Shown: piece by piece, positions 26,591 through 34,151 of the stretch
Layout: each line of letters opens with the position of its first letter
Numbering within the stretch: the stretch's first letter is position 1
Assembly (NCBI GenBank): GCA_030765605.1
Contig: JAVCCG010000056.1
Coordinates: 1 to 54,969, forward strand
Direction: 5' to 3'
DNA: 54,969 nt
Source of the DNA: Candidatus Alcyoniella australis
Lineage (GTDB): Bacteria; Lernaellota; Lernaellaia; JAVCCG01; Alcyoniellaceae
Notes under the pieces: generated by a model
What the model was told of the DNA's origin: nothing
What the model saw: only the letters and a program-made list of their open reading frames with translations
The model's database searches: none
Made by a program: the position numbers and the translations under genes

Positions 26591-27601
26591 TCAGACGTTG
26601 AACTTGACGTGCATGATCTCGCCGTCTTGCACCAGGTAGGTCTTGCCCTCTTGGCGCAGCAGGGCGGCGGAACGGCAGGCGGGGAGCGAGCCGAGTTTAA
26701 TCAGGTCTTGCCAGCCCACGACCTCGGCGCGAATGAACCCGCGTGCGAGGTCCGAATGGATGCGGCCGGCCGCGACCTTGGCCGGGGTGTTGCGCGGGAT
26801 CAGCCAGCCGCGCACCTCGTCCTCACCCACGGTGAAGAACTGGATCAGCTGGAGTTGGTCGAGGATTTCGCGCACAAGCATATCGACCGCGGGCTCGCTC
26901 ATGCCCAGGTCGGCCAGGAATGCGGCCTGCTCCGAAGGGTCGAGCAGCGCCAGCTCCGCGGCAATGCCCAGGGGCGCAGCGGCCACGCGGCGCTCGCCCG
27001 CGACCTGCAGCAGCTCGGGGTCCGGCGTGTACTCCTCCGCGTCCTCGGGAGTGTTGAGCACCAGCAGCTGCGGGATGAACGTCACCAGGTTAAAGCCCGT
27101 CATCGCCTTACGCAGGTCGGGCTCGCAATCCATGGTGCGCAGGGGGCGCTCCTGCTCGAGCCACTTTTGGGCCGCGGCCAGCGCCTCGACCAGACGCGGC
27201 TCGCGCTGCTCCTTGATCAGCCGCTCGCGCATGCGCTCGACGATTCCCAGGTCGGCGAGCATCATCTCGGCGTCCAGGGCCAGCAGTGCGGCGTGCGGAT
27301 CGCTCCCGGAGTTGAAGGCGTCGAGCACGTGCACCAGCAATTCCGAGCCGTGCAGCCGGGTGACGTAGCGCTCCCACTCGTTGCGCCGTCCGCCCTCGCG
27401 CACCTCGAGGGTCATCTCCTCGAGCACGATCTCGGCGCGGGTGGTTTTCTTGGGTTTGTACATCTCGCTGAGCTGATCCAGACGCTCGTCGGCCACGCGC
27501 ACGGTGACCGGTCCCTGGTGAGAGGCCATCTGGATGCCTGAGAGCGCCTGAAGCGCGCTGGTCTTGCCGCAACGTGGTTGTCCGATAAGCGTGGCTCGCA
27601 T
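26591..27601 (-). CDS. Divergent YchF-like nucleotide-binding protein
   Basis: A 336-residue protein related to the Obg/YchF family. It keeps a P-loop (GQPRCGKTSA, residues 7-16), the DERLDQLSEMYKPKK segment that matches the DPRLD...KP region of YchF, and the C-terminal TGS-like DUF933 domain (about 255-336: FFTVGEDEVRGWLI, AGRIHSDLARGFIRAEVV, and HVKFNV at the end). However, the DxAG switch II motif expected after the KP region is absent, and the base-specificity loop reads LNTPED rather than the usual NVxE. It may bind a nucleotide without normal hydrolysis, or use another base. It is not the housekeeping YchF. Its partner and role are unknown. Confidence 0.65.
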   Translation of the reverse strand: MRATLIGQPRCGKTSALQALSGIQMASHQGPVTVRVADERLDQLSEMYKPKKTTRAEIVLEEMTLEVREGGRRNEWERYVTRLHGSELLVHVLDAFNSGSDPHAALLALDAEMMLADLGIVERMRERLIKEQREPRLVEALAAAQKWLEQERPLRTMDCEPDLRKAMTGFNLVTFIPQLLVLNTPEDAEEYTPDPELLQVAGERRVAAAPLGIAAELALLDPSEQAAFLADLGMSEPAVDMLVREILDQLQLIQFFTVGEDEVRGWLIPRNTPAKVAAGRIHSDLARGFIRAEVVGWQDLIKLGSLPACRSAALLRQEGKTYLVQDGEIMHVKFNV

Positions 27602-27676
27602 GTGGCGCAGTTTACAGCATCGCGCGGTGGAATCTAATATTGATTAAGACGACTGACCACAATAAGGAGGCCGCTG

Positions 27677-27868
27677 ATGAAGATCGACCGCGATCAGCAG
27701 AAGTTGGTGTCTCTGGGCCAGGCCGCTGAAATGCTGCTGGTGGACGAGCAGGCGCTGCTCGACGCCGTGCAGAGCGAGGAGCTTGCGGCCGTGCGACAAG
27801 GCGATTTCGAGCGCTTTGATGTGCGCGAGCTGCTGCGCTTTAAGCGCGAAAGGTTAACCCGTCAGTAG
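27677..27868 (+). CDS. Small MerR/excisionase-like HTH protein
   Basis: A 63-residue protein with AAGGAGG eight bases before its ATG, so translation is well supported. The segment VSLGQAAEMLLVDEQALLDAVQSEEL looks like the winged-helix start of HTH_17/MerR-type DNA-binding domains (LxxAAxxLxVxxxxL), and the following basic end would form the recognition wing. It is divergent from the YchF-like gene, with 75 bp between starts, and its last five codons overlap the end of the convergent membrane protein gene. A regulatory role at this divergent promoter is possible but not shown. Confidence 0.55.
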   Translation: MKIDRDQQKLVSLGQAAEMLLVDEQALLDAVQSEELAAVRQGDFERFDVRELLRFKRERLTRQ

Positions 27869-28270
27869 CGAGAGGATTCCCGACTTGGTGACTAGGCTGA
27901 CGGTCAGCATGGCGGCGAAGACCAGGAAAAACAGCAGCGAAATAATCCCGGCGTAGATCAGCGAGAGCTTGACCCTGCGGCCGATCTCGGCCAGGGCCTG
28001 AGCCTCGCGATGCTCCTGGAACGCCTCGGCGTTGCGCGAGAGCGCCAGCAGGTGGATGCCCAGCAGCAGCATCAGGACTCCGGCCGGAATGCCGAAGAGG
28101 GTCAGCATCTCGGCGATCCCCAGCAGCAGCACGCACCAGCCGCTGATCGAGGACCAGCGACGAATCGATTGGACGATCTGCATGTCGGCCGAACTCAGCT
28201 CGACCTTGATCGTCTGCGGCTTGACCGGTTCGATCTGCGGCTTTTCTTGCTTGTTCTGCTTATCTGTCAA
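27854..28270 (-). CDS. Small membrane protein, unknown function
   Basis: A 138-residue protein with a polar Lys/Gln/Pro-rich N-terminus (about 40 residues) and three hydrophobic segments: WCVLLLGIAEMLTLFGI, with the adjoining VLMLLLGIHLLAL, and near the end LIYAGIISLLFFLVFAAML. Between them lies a charged helix (NAEAFQEHREAQALAEIG). It resembles DUF5362-type small membrane proteins but I am not certain. The TTG at 28270 is preferred because AGAGG lies upstream; a TTG at 28297 lacks a ribosome site. It overlaps the convergent HTH gene by 15 bases. Confidence 0.5.
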   Translation of the reverse strand: MTDKQNKQEKPQIEPVKPQTIKVELSSADMQIVQSIRRWSSISGWCVLLLGIAEMLTLFGIPAGVLMLLLGIHLLALSRNAEAFQEHREAQALAEIGRRVKLSLIYAGIISLLFFLVFAAMLTVSLVTKSGILSLLTG

Positions 28271-28343
28271 CTCGCGCCTCTTATGATAGGTGGGCAACGT
28301 CTAACATAAAGCGCCGCACCGGACAATGGCCCGCAACGCGCGG

Positions 28344-29030
28344 TTATCGGTCGCGCAGAATCAGCAATCGCAAGAAATTGAGGATCGCCATCAGTGCGCC
28401 TGCCACGTAGGTCATGGCCGCGGCGCTGAGCACCGAGCGGGCGCCGCCGACCTCCTCATCGCTGAGGTAGCCGGTCTGGGTGAGCATTTGCAGCGCCCGG
28501 CGCGAGGCGTTGAACTCCACCGGCAGGGTTACCACCGTGAAGAACACATAGAAGGTAAAGAGCATGATTCCCACGTCGAGCAGGATTCCCATTTGGCTGT
28601 GGAAAAACAACCCGAGCAGGAATGTGGGCATAAAGGCCCAGGAGCCGATGCGCGCCACGGGGAACACCGCGTTGCGCACGCCCAGCGGCAAATAGCCCTC
28701 CGAGTGCTGCAACGCGTGTCCGGTCTCGTGCGCGGCCACGCCGATGGCGGCCAGGCTCGGGCTGGCGTAGACCCCGTCGGAGAGCCGCAGCACGCGGGCT
28801 CGCGGATCGTAGTGGTCCGACAATCGGCCGCCCACGCGCTCGATCGCCACGTCGTTCAGGCCCGCGCCGTCGAGCAGATAGCGCGCCACCTGGGCACCGG
28901 TATAGCCCTGGCGCGAACGGACCTTGGAGTATTTCTTGAAGCTGCTCGATACCTTGGCTTGGGCCCACAGCCCGAGGATCAGCGCCGGTATCAGCAGCAG
29001 TACGGTCCAGTCCCAGAAGAAGAAGCCCAT
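28344..29030 (-). CDS. YugP-type membrane zinc metallopeptidase
   Basis: A 228-residue protein of the Zn_peptidase_2 (YugP) family. An N-terminal membrane helix (FWDWTVLLLIPALILGLWA) precedes the TGAQVARYLLDGAGL region, the segment LSDHYDPRARVLRLSDGVY and the zinc motif AAHETGHALQH (about residues 112-122). Three more hydrophobic segments follow, as in the family. The length matches the usual 220-230 residues. GGAGG lies upstream of the ATG. The family is thought to be inner-membrane metallopeptidases, but no substrate is known. Neighbours are small membrane proteins on the same strand. Confidence 0.88.
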   Translation of the reverse strand: MGFFFWDWTVLLLIPALILGLWAQAKVSSSFKKYSKVRSRQGYTGAQVARYLLDGAGLNDVAIERVGGRLSDHYDPRARVLRLSDGVYASPSLAAIGVAAHETGHALQHSEGYLPLGVRNAVFPVARIGSWAFMPTFLLGLFFHSQMGILLDVGIMLFTFYVFFTVVTLPVEFNASRRALQMLTQTGYLSDEEVGGARSVLSAAAMTYVAGALMAILNFLRLLILRDR

Positions 29031-29089
29031 CTATTCGATTCCTCCGATGATCATTGGTAAATGTAAGTCCGATTTCTCGCGAATCAAGG

Positions 29090-29344
29090 CTAGCGACAGA
29101 TCTTTTCCAGTGCGGTGCACAGCCGTCTGATCTTGGCTTGCCCCTCTTTGTTGATTCCGCGGTAATCGCGCAGGGTCAGCTGGAGGTGTGCCATTACGCT
29201 GCGGCCGTTGAGCCGCATCACCTCGAGCAGCATCCGCTCGCGTTTGGAGAACACGTCGTCCCCCACGTCGAAGCGCGAGAGTTTATAGATGATCTGCTCG
29301 AGTTCCAGCACGAACTGGTCGTCGAGCAGCAGTGAGTCGTTAAT
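29090..29344 (-). CDS. Small hypothetical protein with possible ATT start
   Basis: An 84-residue helical, charged protein with no recognised family (KLSRFDVGDDVFSKRERML and LQLTLRDYRGINKEGQAK are typical segments). No ATG opens this frame. A GTG at 29311 has no ribosome site. An ATT at 29344 lies six bases after AGGAGGA and shares a base with the TAA stop of the upstream membrane gene, so I place the start there. AUU is a rare initiator known from infC. The protein has no membrane segment or signal peptide. It probably forms a two-gene unit with the gene at 29340-29918. Confidence 0.45.
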   Translation of the reverse strand: MNDSLLLDDQFVLELEQIIYKLSRFDVGDDVFSKRERMLLEVMRLNGRSVMAHLQLTLRDYRGINKEGQAKIRRLCTALEKICR

Positions 29345-29918
29345 CTCTGATCCTCCTGCGCACGACCAGCAGCCAGGCTACGAGCCAAACGCCGGAAACG
29401 GCCAGCTCGATCATCAACCGCCAGCAACGCCAGATCGGCACGGCCTGCCCGGCCTGGAACTGCTCCAGAGTGCCGAACAGGTGCAGCACGTCGCCGGGCG
29501 CGATCAGGCTCAATACGTAAATCGCGCACGAAACGGCAAACATCAGCGGAGCCCAAATCGAGCCGCCACGCAGCAGCTCGCAGCTCCAGAAATAGCCTAG
29601 CAGCAGCAGGCCGACCTGGGCGGTCAGCGCGAACACCACCAGGTTCCAATTGATCGGCGAATCGGCCACCGCGTAAGCCCAGCTCCAGGCGGGATGGACC
29701 AGCAGGAAGTAGAGGCTGACCGGCACCCAACCTAGCGCGGCAAACAGCAAGGTCCAGCCTAATTCCCGCCGTCCGGGCGCGTCGGGCTCGGACAGTCCGT
29801 GGCTGGCCAGCCAGGCTATGAGTTGGCCGATTGCAAAACAACTTAAAGCATCTTGTAAGGCGGCTTTAATCACCCCCCTTCGCCTGTCCCTCGTACCATC
29901 GGCCCACGCGCTTGTCAA
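29340..29918 (-). CDS. Multi-pass membrane protein, unknown function
   Basis: A 192-residue protein with about five hydrophobic helices (for example LGWTLLFAALGWVPVSLYF, LVVFALTAQVGLLLLGYFW and LMIELAVSGVWLVAWLLVV) ending in RRRIRD. I do not recognise a family; Yip1 or DUF-type small membrane proteins are possible. The TTG at 29918 lacks a good ribosome site, and a GTG at 29873 (giving MIKAALQDALS) is an alternative start that would remove 15 polar residues. It is divergent from the small membrane protein gene at 29971, with about 50 bp between. Confidence 0.5.
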   Translation of the reverse strand: MTSAWADGTRDRRRGVIKAALQDALSCFAIGQLIAWLASHGLSEPDAPGRRELGWTLLFAALGWVPVSLYFLLVHPAWSWAYAVADSPINWNLVVFALTAQVGLLLLGYFWSCELLRGGSIWAPLMFAVSCAIYVLSLIAPGDVLHLFGTLEQFQAGQAVPIWRCWRLMIELAVSGVWLVAWLLVVRRRIRD

Positions 29919-29970
29919 AGGTGCGGCGCGACGCGGCTTGTGCTAATTATATCGAACAGGGAGGAACGCC

Positions 29971-30342
29971 GTGATGTCCAACGATGATCCCCAGCTTACG
30001 GGGTTGATCAATATCGTGCTCGGCGGGTTCGGCCTGCTCGGCGCGCTGCTGACCTATTGGATGCTGCTGGTGCTCGCGCCGCGCTCCATGGCCCAATTCG
30101 CCGCGGAGGGCCTGGACCTGCCGACGCTGACCCAGCTGGTAATGAAGCTGGGCACGCTGCTACGCACGTCAATGGGCGGACTGATCGTCATCTGCGTGCT
30201 GCTGTGCATCCAGGGAATCTTGGCCTATCTGGGCGTGCGCTACTGCCGCCGAAGTCTGACCATCGCCAATACCGTGGTCTGGGGCCTGTGGCTGATCGCT
30301 TCGCCGCTGACGATATTCGCGATCTACATGCCCACGTTGTGA
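29971..30342 (+). CDS. Small three-helix membrane protein
   Basis: A 123-residue protein. AGGGAGG lies six bases before the GTG at 29971 and nine before the ATG at 29974; either could be used. Hydrophobic segments LINIVLGGFGLLGALLTYWML, SMGGLIVICVLLCIQG and TVVWGLWLIASPLTIFAIY are visible, the first broken by glycines. No family is recognised. Its stop overlaps the start of the next gene (TGATG at 30340-30344), indicating an operon of two membrane proteins with linked function. Confidence 0.55.
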   Translation: MMSNDDPQLTGLINIVLGGFGLLGALLTYWMLLVLAPRSMAQFAAEGLDLPTLTQLVMKLGTLLRTSMGGLIVICVLLCIQGILAYLGVRYCRRSLTIANTVVWGLWLIASPLTIFAIYMPTL

Positions 30343-31013
30343 TGTCCAACCTGGCGCGCACCCCGCTGATATTGGCCCTGCTGGCGCTGCTGCTGTGCTC
30401 CAACGTCGTGCTCGCCGCGGGCGAGCAGCCGATCGAACCTGCCGAGGAATCGCTGGGAGAGACGCTGCTTACTACCGCCGACCTCATCGGGCAACAGATG
30501 CAGCCGCCCCAAACGGCGCCGGCCGAACGCGAGGCAAGTAAAAAGATCCCCCATTCAGGATTTTTCTCGGGCCTGCTGCACGGACTGTGGTCGCCGGTGG
30601 TGACGTTGTTGAGCCTGTTGAGCGATAAGCTGCCGCTGATTCAGTTCCCCAATCGCGGGTTTCTCTACAACCTGGGCTTCCTGCTCGGCGTGGCGATCGT
30701 AGTGCTGATCCTGCGGCGATTGATCCTCTGGTGGCCCAGAGCGCGCAGGGACAAACCCCGGCCGCGCGTCAGGCCGCGACGCCGCGAAGATCTGGTGCGC
30801 TGGGTTGACGAGGACGGCATGCCCGTGGCGCGCGACTTCGAGGAACTCAGCGACGAGTTGGGCGAAGCGTTGCGTGAGGCGCTCGAGGAGCAGGTAGTTA
30901 AGCACAAGCTCGACGACCAGGCCGCCGAGGAGCTGCTCGAGGCCGGACATGTGGCATTGCGCCAGTCCCTGGCCCGGCGCGCCGAGCCCACCGACAAAGA
31001 CGGAAAATTATAA
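30342..31013 (+). CDS. Exported single-pass membrane protein with acidic C-terminal domain
   Basis: A 223-residue protein coupled to the gene before it by a TGATG overlap. An N-terminal signal (LILALLALLLCSNVVLA) is followed by a Gln/Pro/Glu-rich stretch, a weakly hydrophobic segment (GLWSPVVTLLSLLSDKLPL), a clear membrane helix (LGFLLGVAIVVLILRRLILW), a very basic stop-transfer patch (PRARRDKPRPRVRPRRRED) and an acidic helical cytoplasmic tail. No family is recognised. The topology suggests a periplasmic N-terminal part and a cytoplasmic C-terminal domain, as in membrane adaptor or regulator proteins. Confidence 0.5.
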   Translation: MSNLARTPLILALLALLLCSNVVLAAGEQPIEPAEESLGETLLTTADLIGQQMQPPQTAPAEREASKKIPHSGFFSGLLHGLWSPVVTLLSLLSDKLPLIQFPNRGFLYNLGFLLGVAIVVLILRRLILWWPRARRDKPRPRVRPRRREDLVRWVDEDGMPVARDFEELSDELGEALREALEEQVVKHKLDDQAAEELLEAGHVALRQSLARRAEPTDKDGKL

Positions 31014-31193
31014 AACTCGCGTAGTACGCTGGTCGTAGCGCCACGACCCACCCCGCGCCCGGGCGGCTATGAGCCGCAGCATGGCACGCGAGCGGACCAT
31101 CATTATTGTTCAATGATGCTTTCCGCGACACGGGATTGATCAATGTCCAAAAATAATCGCGGTGCGCGAGTTTTGTGCCGGCTCCAAGCCGGG
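31014..31193. repeat. Intergenic palindromic repeat block
   Basis: AAACTCGCGTAGTACGCTGG, a GCCACGACCCACCCCGCGCC linker, a GGCGGCTATGAGCCGC hairpin, then a CGCGAGCGGACCATCATT unit with a self-complementary ATCATT-AATGAT core, CTTTCCGCGACACGG, and finally a CCGGCTCCAAGCCGG hairpin. All modules recur elsewhere in the window (18341, 49515). It sits between convergent genes and no coding frame is convincing. Confidence 0.6.
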
Positions 31194-32801
31194 TCAGTGT
31201 TTTTCGGCGTTACCGTCCACAGCCTGTGACAGGGCCTGCACCGCGTGTTCGAGGGTGCGGCTGATCTTGGAGTCGGGCTCCCAGGAGCTGATCGGCAGCG
31301 CCTGAAGCATGATCAGCGCGCAGCCTGAGGCCAGAGCTGCGCAGCCCAGTAGCGGCGAAGTGCCCAGGCCGACCGTGCCGTGCAGCAGTCCCACTGCCAG
31401 CACCAGGGCCACGGCGTGCGGGAGGGCCGATGCCAGGCGTACCCGCGAGGCCCGGCGCGAGATCGAGGCGGCCAGGCCCACAGCGTTGATCACGCCGTCG
31501 AGGTCCGGCGATTCGACGATCACGTCGGCCCCCGGCGGCACAGCCCCGGCCGGAGCGCCGAGCACCACCGCCAGGTCGACCTCGCGCGCCAGCTCGGGGT
31601 CGAGCAGCGGCCCGCTGACCAGTGCCACGCACTCGCCTGCGGCGCGCCATTGTCGAATCAGTCCGGCCAGTCCCTCGGGTCCGGGCTCCACCGCCTCGAG
31701 CGCCGGTAGGCGTTCCAGGGCGATCCGTCCCGCGACTTCGCGCGGTTGAGCCAGCGTTGCAGTACAGCCCCCGGCCTTGAGCGCCTCGACCACCAGTCCG
31801 GCCTCCATGCGCAGGGTCGAGGCCAGCGCCAGGAATCCCAGGCAGCGTCCGCCCAGTGCAACCAGAGTGGGCTTGGCGCCGCTTTGCTCGCAACGCGCCG
31901 TGTGCTCGGCGAACCCGGCCACGTCGATCCCTCGCGATTCGAGCAGCTCGGGTCGACCGACCAGCGCCTCGAGGTCGTCGACGGTTGTGCGGTAGCCCAG
32001 CCCGGGCAGTTGCTCGAGCCGCTCCGCGGGCATGGAGTCCAGTCGCTTGAGCAGGTCCACCAGCTCGTCGTTGTTCACGCCCGGCGCCAGGCCCAGGTCC
32101 ACGATCGACGGCGAGGACGAGACCAGCAATCCGGAGTCGACGAACAGCGCGCGGTCGATCTTGCCCGGCAGGCGTAGTGTGCGCCAGGTGCAGGGGCGTA
32201 TGCTGAATTCGCCGCCGCGCGCCGCAGCCACCAGCAGCAGGGCCGACAGGCCGAACGAGAGCGTGACCGGCGGGCCCACGGCCAGCACTGCCAGCATTGC
32301 CAGTCCGGCGGAGCTTGCGGCGGTTCCCGCGTTGTCGAGCACGGCCCAGATTCCCGCGGCCAGCAGCGTGGCCAACAGCAACAACGGCAGACTGAAACGG
32401 GTCAGCCGATCCGGCCCGGGGGGCGAGGCTGCGTCCACCTCGCCCAGCGCCTTGCGCGCCAGGTTGCGTCCCGCGGCCCAGATCAGCGCGCTGAGTGCGA
32501 CGAAGATCATGTACGGCCCGCCGAGGCTCAGCCGCGGATCGTCCGGTCGCAGCAGCGCCCACAGCGCCATGCCGCAACAGGCCAGGCAGGCCACGACCGG
32601 CAGCGGCCAGGGGCTGAGCAGCGGACTCCGGGCCTCGCGTAGCGGCACCACGATCAGCAGCACGGTCAGCGGCAAACCCAGGCCCAGCTGGATCCACTCC
32701 AGCGCGCCGGACTGTTCCGCGAGCACCACTGCGAACAGCGTGATCAGCATCATCGGCAGGCCCAGGGCCAAAACAATCCACATTATTCGGTCGCGTCCCA
32801 T
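31194..32801 (-). CDS. Catalytically degenerate P1B-type ATPase homologue
   Basis: A 535-residue membrane protein with paired helices at about 8-55, 65-110, 138-190 and 455-500. The order of motifs matches heavy-metal P-type ATPases, but each is altered. The CPC helix reads AVGPPVTLSF (174-183). The region before the phosphorylation site, GGEFS...KIDRALFV, aligns well, yet DKTGT is replaced by VDSGL, with Val221 where the Asp should be. VGRPELLESRGID (281-293) matches the nucleotide-domain segment VGN..L...G. TGD becomes AQP (351-353), and GDGxND becomes SGPLLD (396-401). It therefore should not form a phosphoenzyme. A structural or regulatory pseudoenzyme is inferred. No active partner is in the window. 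AAGGA precedes the ATG. Confidence 0.72.
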   Translation of the reverse strand: MGRDRIMWIVLALGLPMMLITLFAVVLAEQSGALEWIQLGLGLPLTVLLIVVPLREARSPLLSPWPLPVVACLACCGMALWALLRPDDPRLSLGGPYMIFVALSALIWAAGRNLARKALGEVDAASPPGPDRLTRFSLPLLLLATLLAAGIWAVLDNAGTAASSAGLAMLAVLAVGPPVTLSFGLSALLLVAAARGGEFSIRPCTWRTLRLPGKIDRALFVDSGLLVSSSPSIVDLGLAPGVNNDELVDLLKRLDSMPAERLEQLPGLGYRTTVDDLEALVGRPELLESRGIDVAGFAEHTARCEQSGAKPTLVALGGRCLGFLALASTLRMEAGLVVEALKAGGCTATLAQPREVAGRIALERLPALEAVEPGPEGLAGLIRQWRAAGECVALVSGPLLDPELAREVDLAVVLGAPAGAVPPGADVIVESPDLDGVINAVGLAASISRRASRVRLASALPHAVALVLAVGLLHGTVGLGTSPLLGCAALASGCALIMLQALPISSWEPDSKISRTLEHAVQALSQAVDGNAEKH

Positions 32802-32841
32802 GCCGGTCCTTGTAGCCTCCAGCAGCGTGTTTAGTCAAACT

Positions 32842-33024
32842 TAGCCTGGATTATTCATGAGGCTCGGTTACGAGGCGTGCAAGATGCCGCAAGAACAAGG
32901 AAGCCGAGTTGATACTCCGCAGGCGTACCCACTGCGGTACGTCGAGGACGGATCAGTGAGGATGACGAAGTTATTGCGAGCAGATTGTGCGCCGCAGTAG
33001 AAGCCTCATGAATAATCCAGGCTA
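32842..33024. repeat. MITE-like inverted repeat, copy A (full length)
   Basis: A 183-bp element with 23-bp perfect terminal inverted repeats: the left end runs TAGCCTGGATTATTCATG, then AGGCT, and the right end is its exact complement (33002-33024). Inside are GAGGCGTGCAAGATGCCGC, ACAAGGAAG, a GTACC-CACTGC-GGTAC hairpin with the following GTCGAGGACGGATC, and TTGTGCGCCGCAGTAGAAGC. There is no coding capacity. It occupies the divergent promoter gap between the ATPase-like gene and the DsbA-like gene. Confidence 0.8.
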
Positions 33025-33095
33025 GGTGAGCGTTCCGATTGACTCTCGGCCGACCCTTGACCACAATACGCAAATAATTATCCAGGGGAATCGAA

Positions 33096-33989
33096 ATGAA
33101 CGAAAAAGGATCAATCATACCGACGATTATCATCGTCTTCGTTTGCCTGGCCGTGGGTTTGGCCACCGGCTGGTTTATCGGATCACAGGGTCTGGGCGGC
33201 AAGGAGCAGCCGGTCAAGCCGACCGCTGACTCCTCGTCCAAGCTCAGCGACCAGCAGGAAGCACAGGTCAAGGCGGCGATCTCTCTGGCGATCGTGGCCC
33301 ACGCCGATGAGCTGGCAGCCGAGGTCTACACCAGCCTCAAGGCCGGCAATGTGGACAGCGAGGCGCTGACCACGCTGCAGCGCGTGGCAATGGCCAACCG
33401 CGCCAGCAATCGACAGCGCCCCGAACGCACCCCCGAGGACCATGACAAGGTCTGGGACGTCCAGGTCAACGACAGCATGGTCCGAGGGCCCGAGAACGCG
33501 GTGGTGACGATAGTTAAATTTAGCGAGTTCCAGTGCCCGGCCTGCTCCAAGGCCTATGCCAGCCTGGAACATATCATGGAGCAATACCCGGGCAAGATCC
33601 GCCTGGTGTTCAAAAGCAAGATTCTGCAGCGCCACACCGAGGCGCCGCTGGCGCACAACGCGGCCCTGGCCGCAGGCGAGCAGGATAAGTTCTGGGAGTT
33701 CTACGACAAGATCTACCAGGCCCGCAACGGCCCTGATCGCCGCGACGCGCTCAAACGCGAGAATTTGCTCAAGTACGCCCAGGAGCTGGGGCTGGATATG
33801 GCGCGTTTTGAAAAGGACATGGATTCGGACAAGTTCGCCGACTTCCTGGCCAAGGAGGCCCGCGAAGGCGACGCTCTGAAGATTCGCGCCACGCCCACGA
33901 TCTTTATCAACGGCCACCGCTACACCGGCCTGCCGCGCAACCTCAAGGAGATCGTGGAGAAATACATCGGGCAGCCCCAGGACAAATAA
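33096..33989 (+). CDS. Membrane-anchored DsbA-like thiol oxidoreductase
   Basis: A 297-residue protein. GGGGA precedes the ATG. A single N-terminal membrane helix (IIIVFVCLAVGLATGWFIG) anchors a periplasmic domain; residues 45-115 are a helical linker. The thioredoxin-fold DsbA domain starts near residue 130 with VVTIVKFSEFQCPACSKA, whose active-site pair is Cys147 and Cys150. The cis-Pro loop is in RATPTIFINGHRYTG. This matches the Com1/BdbD-like class in which the helical insert follows the first strand pair. Function is periplasmic disulfide formation or isomerisation, and the electron partner is unknown. Copy A of the inverted repeat lies directly upstream. Confidence 0.88.
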   Translation: MNEKGSIIPTIIIVFVCLAVGLATGWFIGSQGLGGKEQPVKPTADSSSKLSDQQEAQVKAAISLAIVAHADELAAEVYTSLKAGNVDSEALTTLQRVAMANRASNRQRPERTPEDHDKVWDVQVNDSMVRGPENAVVTIVKFSEFQCPACSKAYASLEHIMEQYPGKIRLVFKSKILQRHTEAPLAHNAALAAGEQDKFWEFYDKIYQARNGPDRRDALKRENLLKYAQELGLDMARFEKDMDSDKFADFLAKEAREGDALKIRATPTIFINGHRYTGLPRNLKEIVEKYIGQPQDK

Positions 33990-34151
33990 ACGAAATAATA
34001 CGTAGGCATTACGCGGCTGATTTGTCGTTGACCAATCCCATTGCGAAATAGGGTTGCGGTTTGCCGACCCTAAAAGATACGCCTTGTGAGCCCTGAAAAT
34101 GTTTGATATAGAGGGCTGGCAACCGCAAAGCACCAACAGCAGGGGGTAGAG

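Noticed and set aside
31210-32838. A 542-residue minus frame overlapping the ATPase-like gene
   Set aside because: The composition is Gly/Arg/Ala-rich with no hydrophobic segments; the other frame has clear membrane helices and P-type ATPase alignment.
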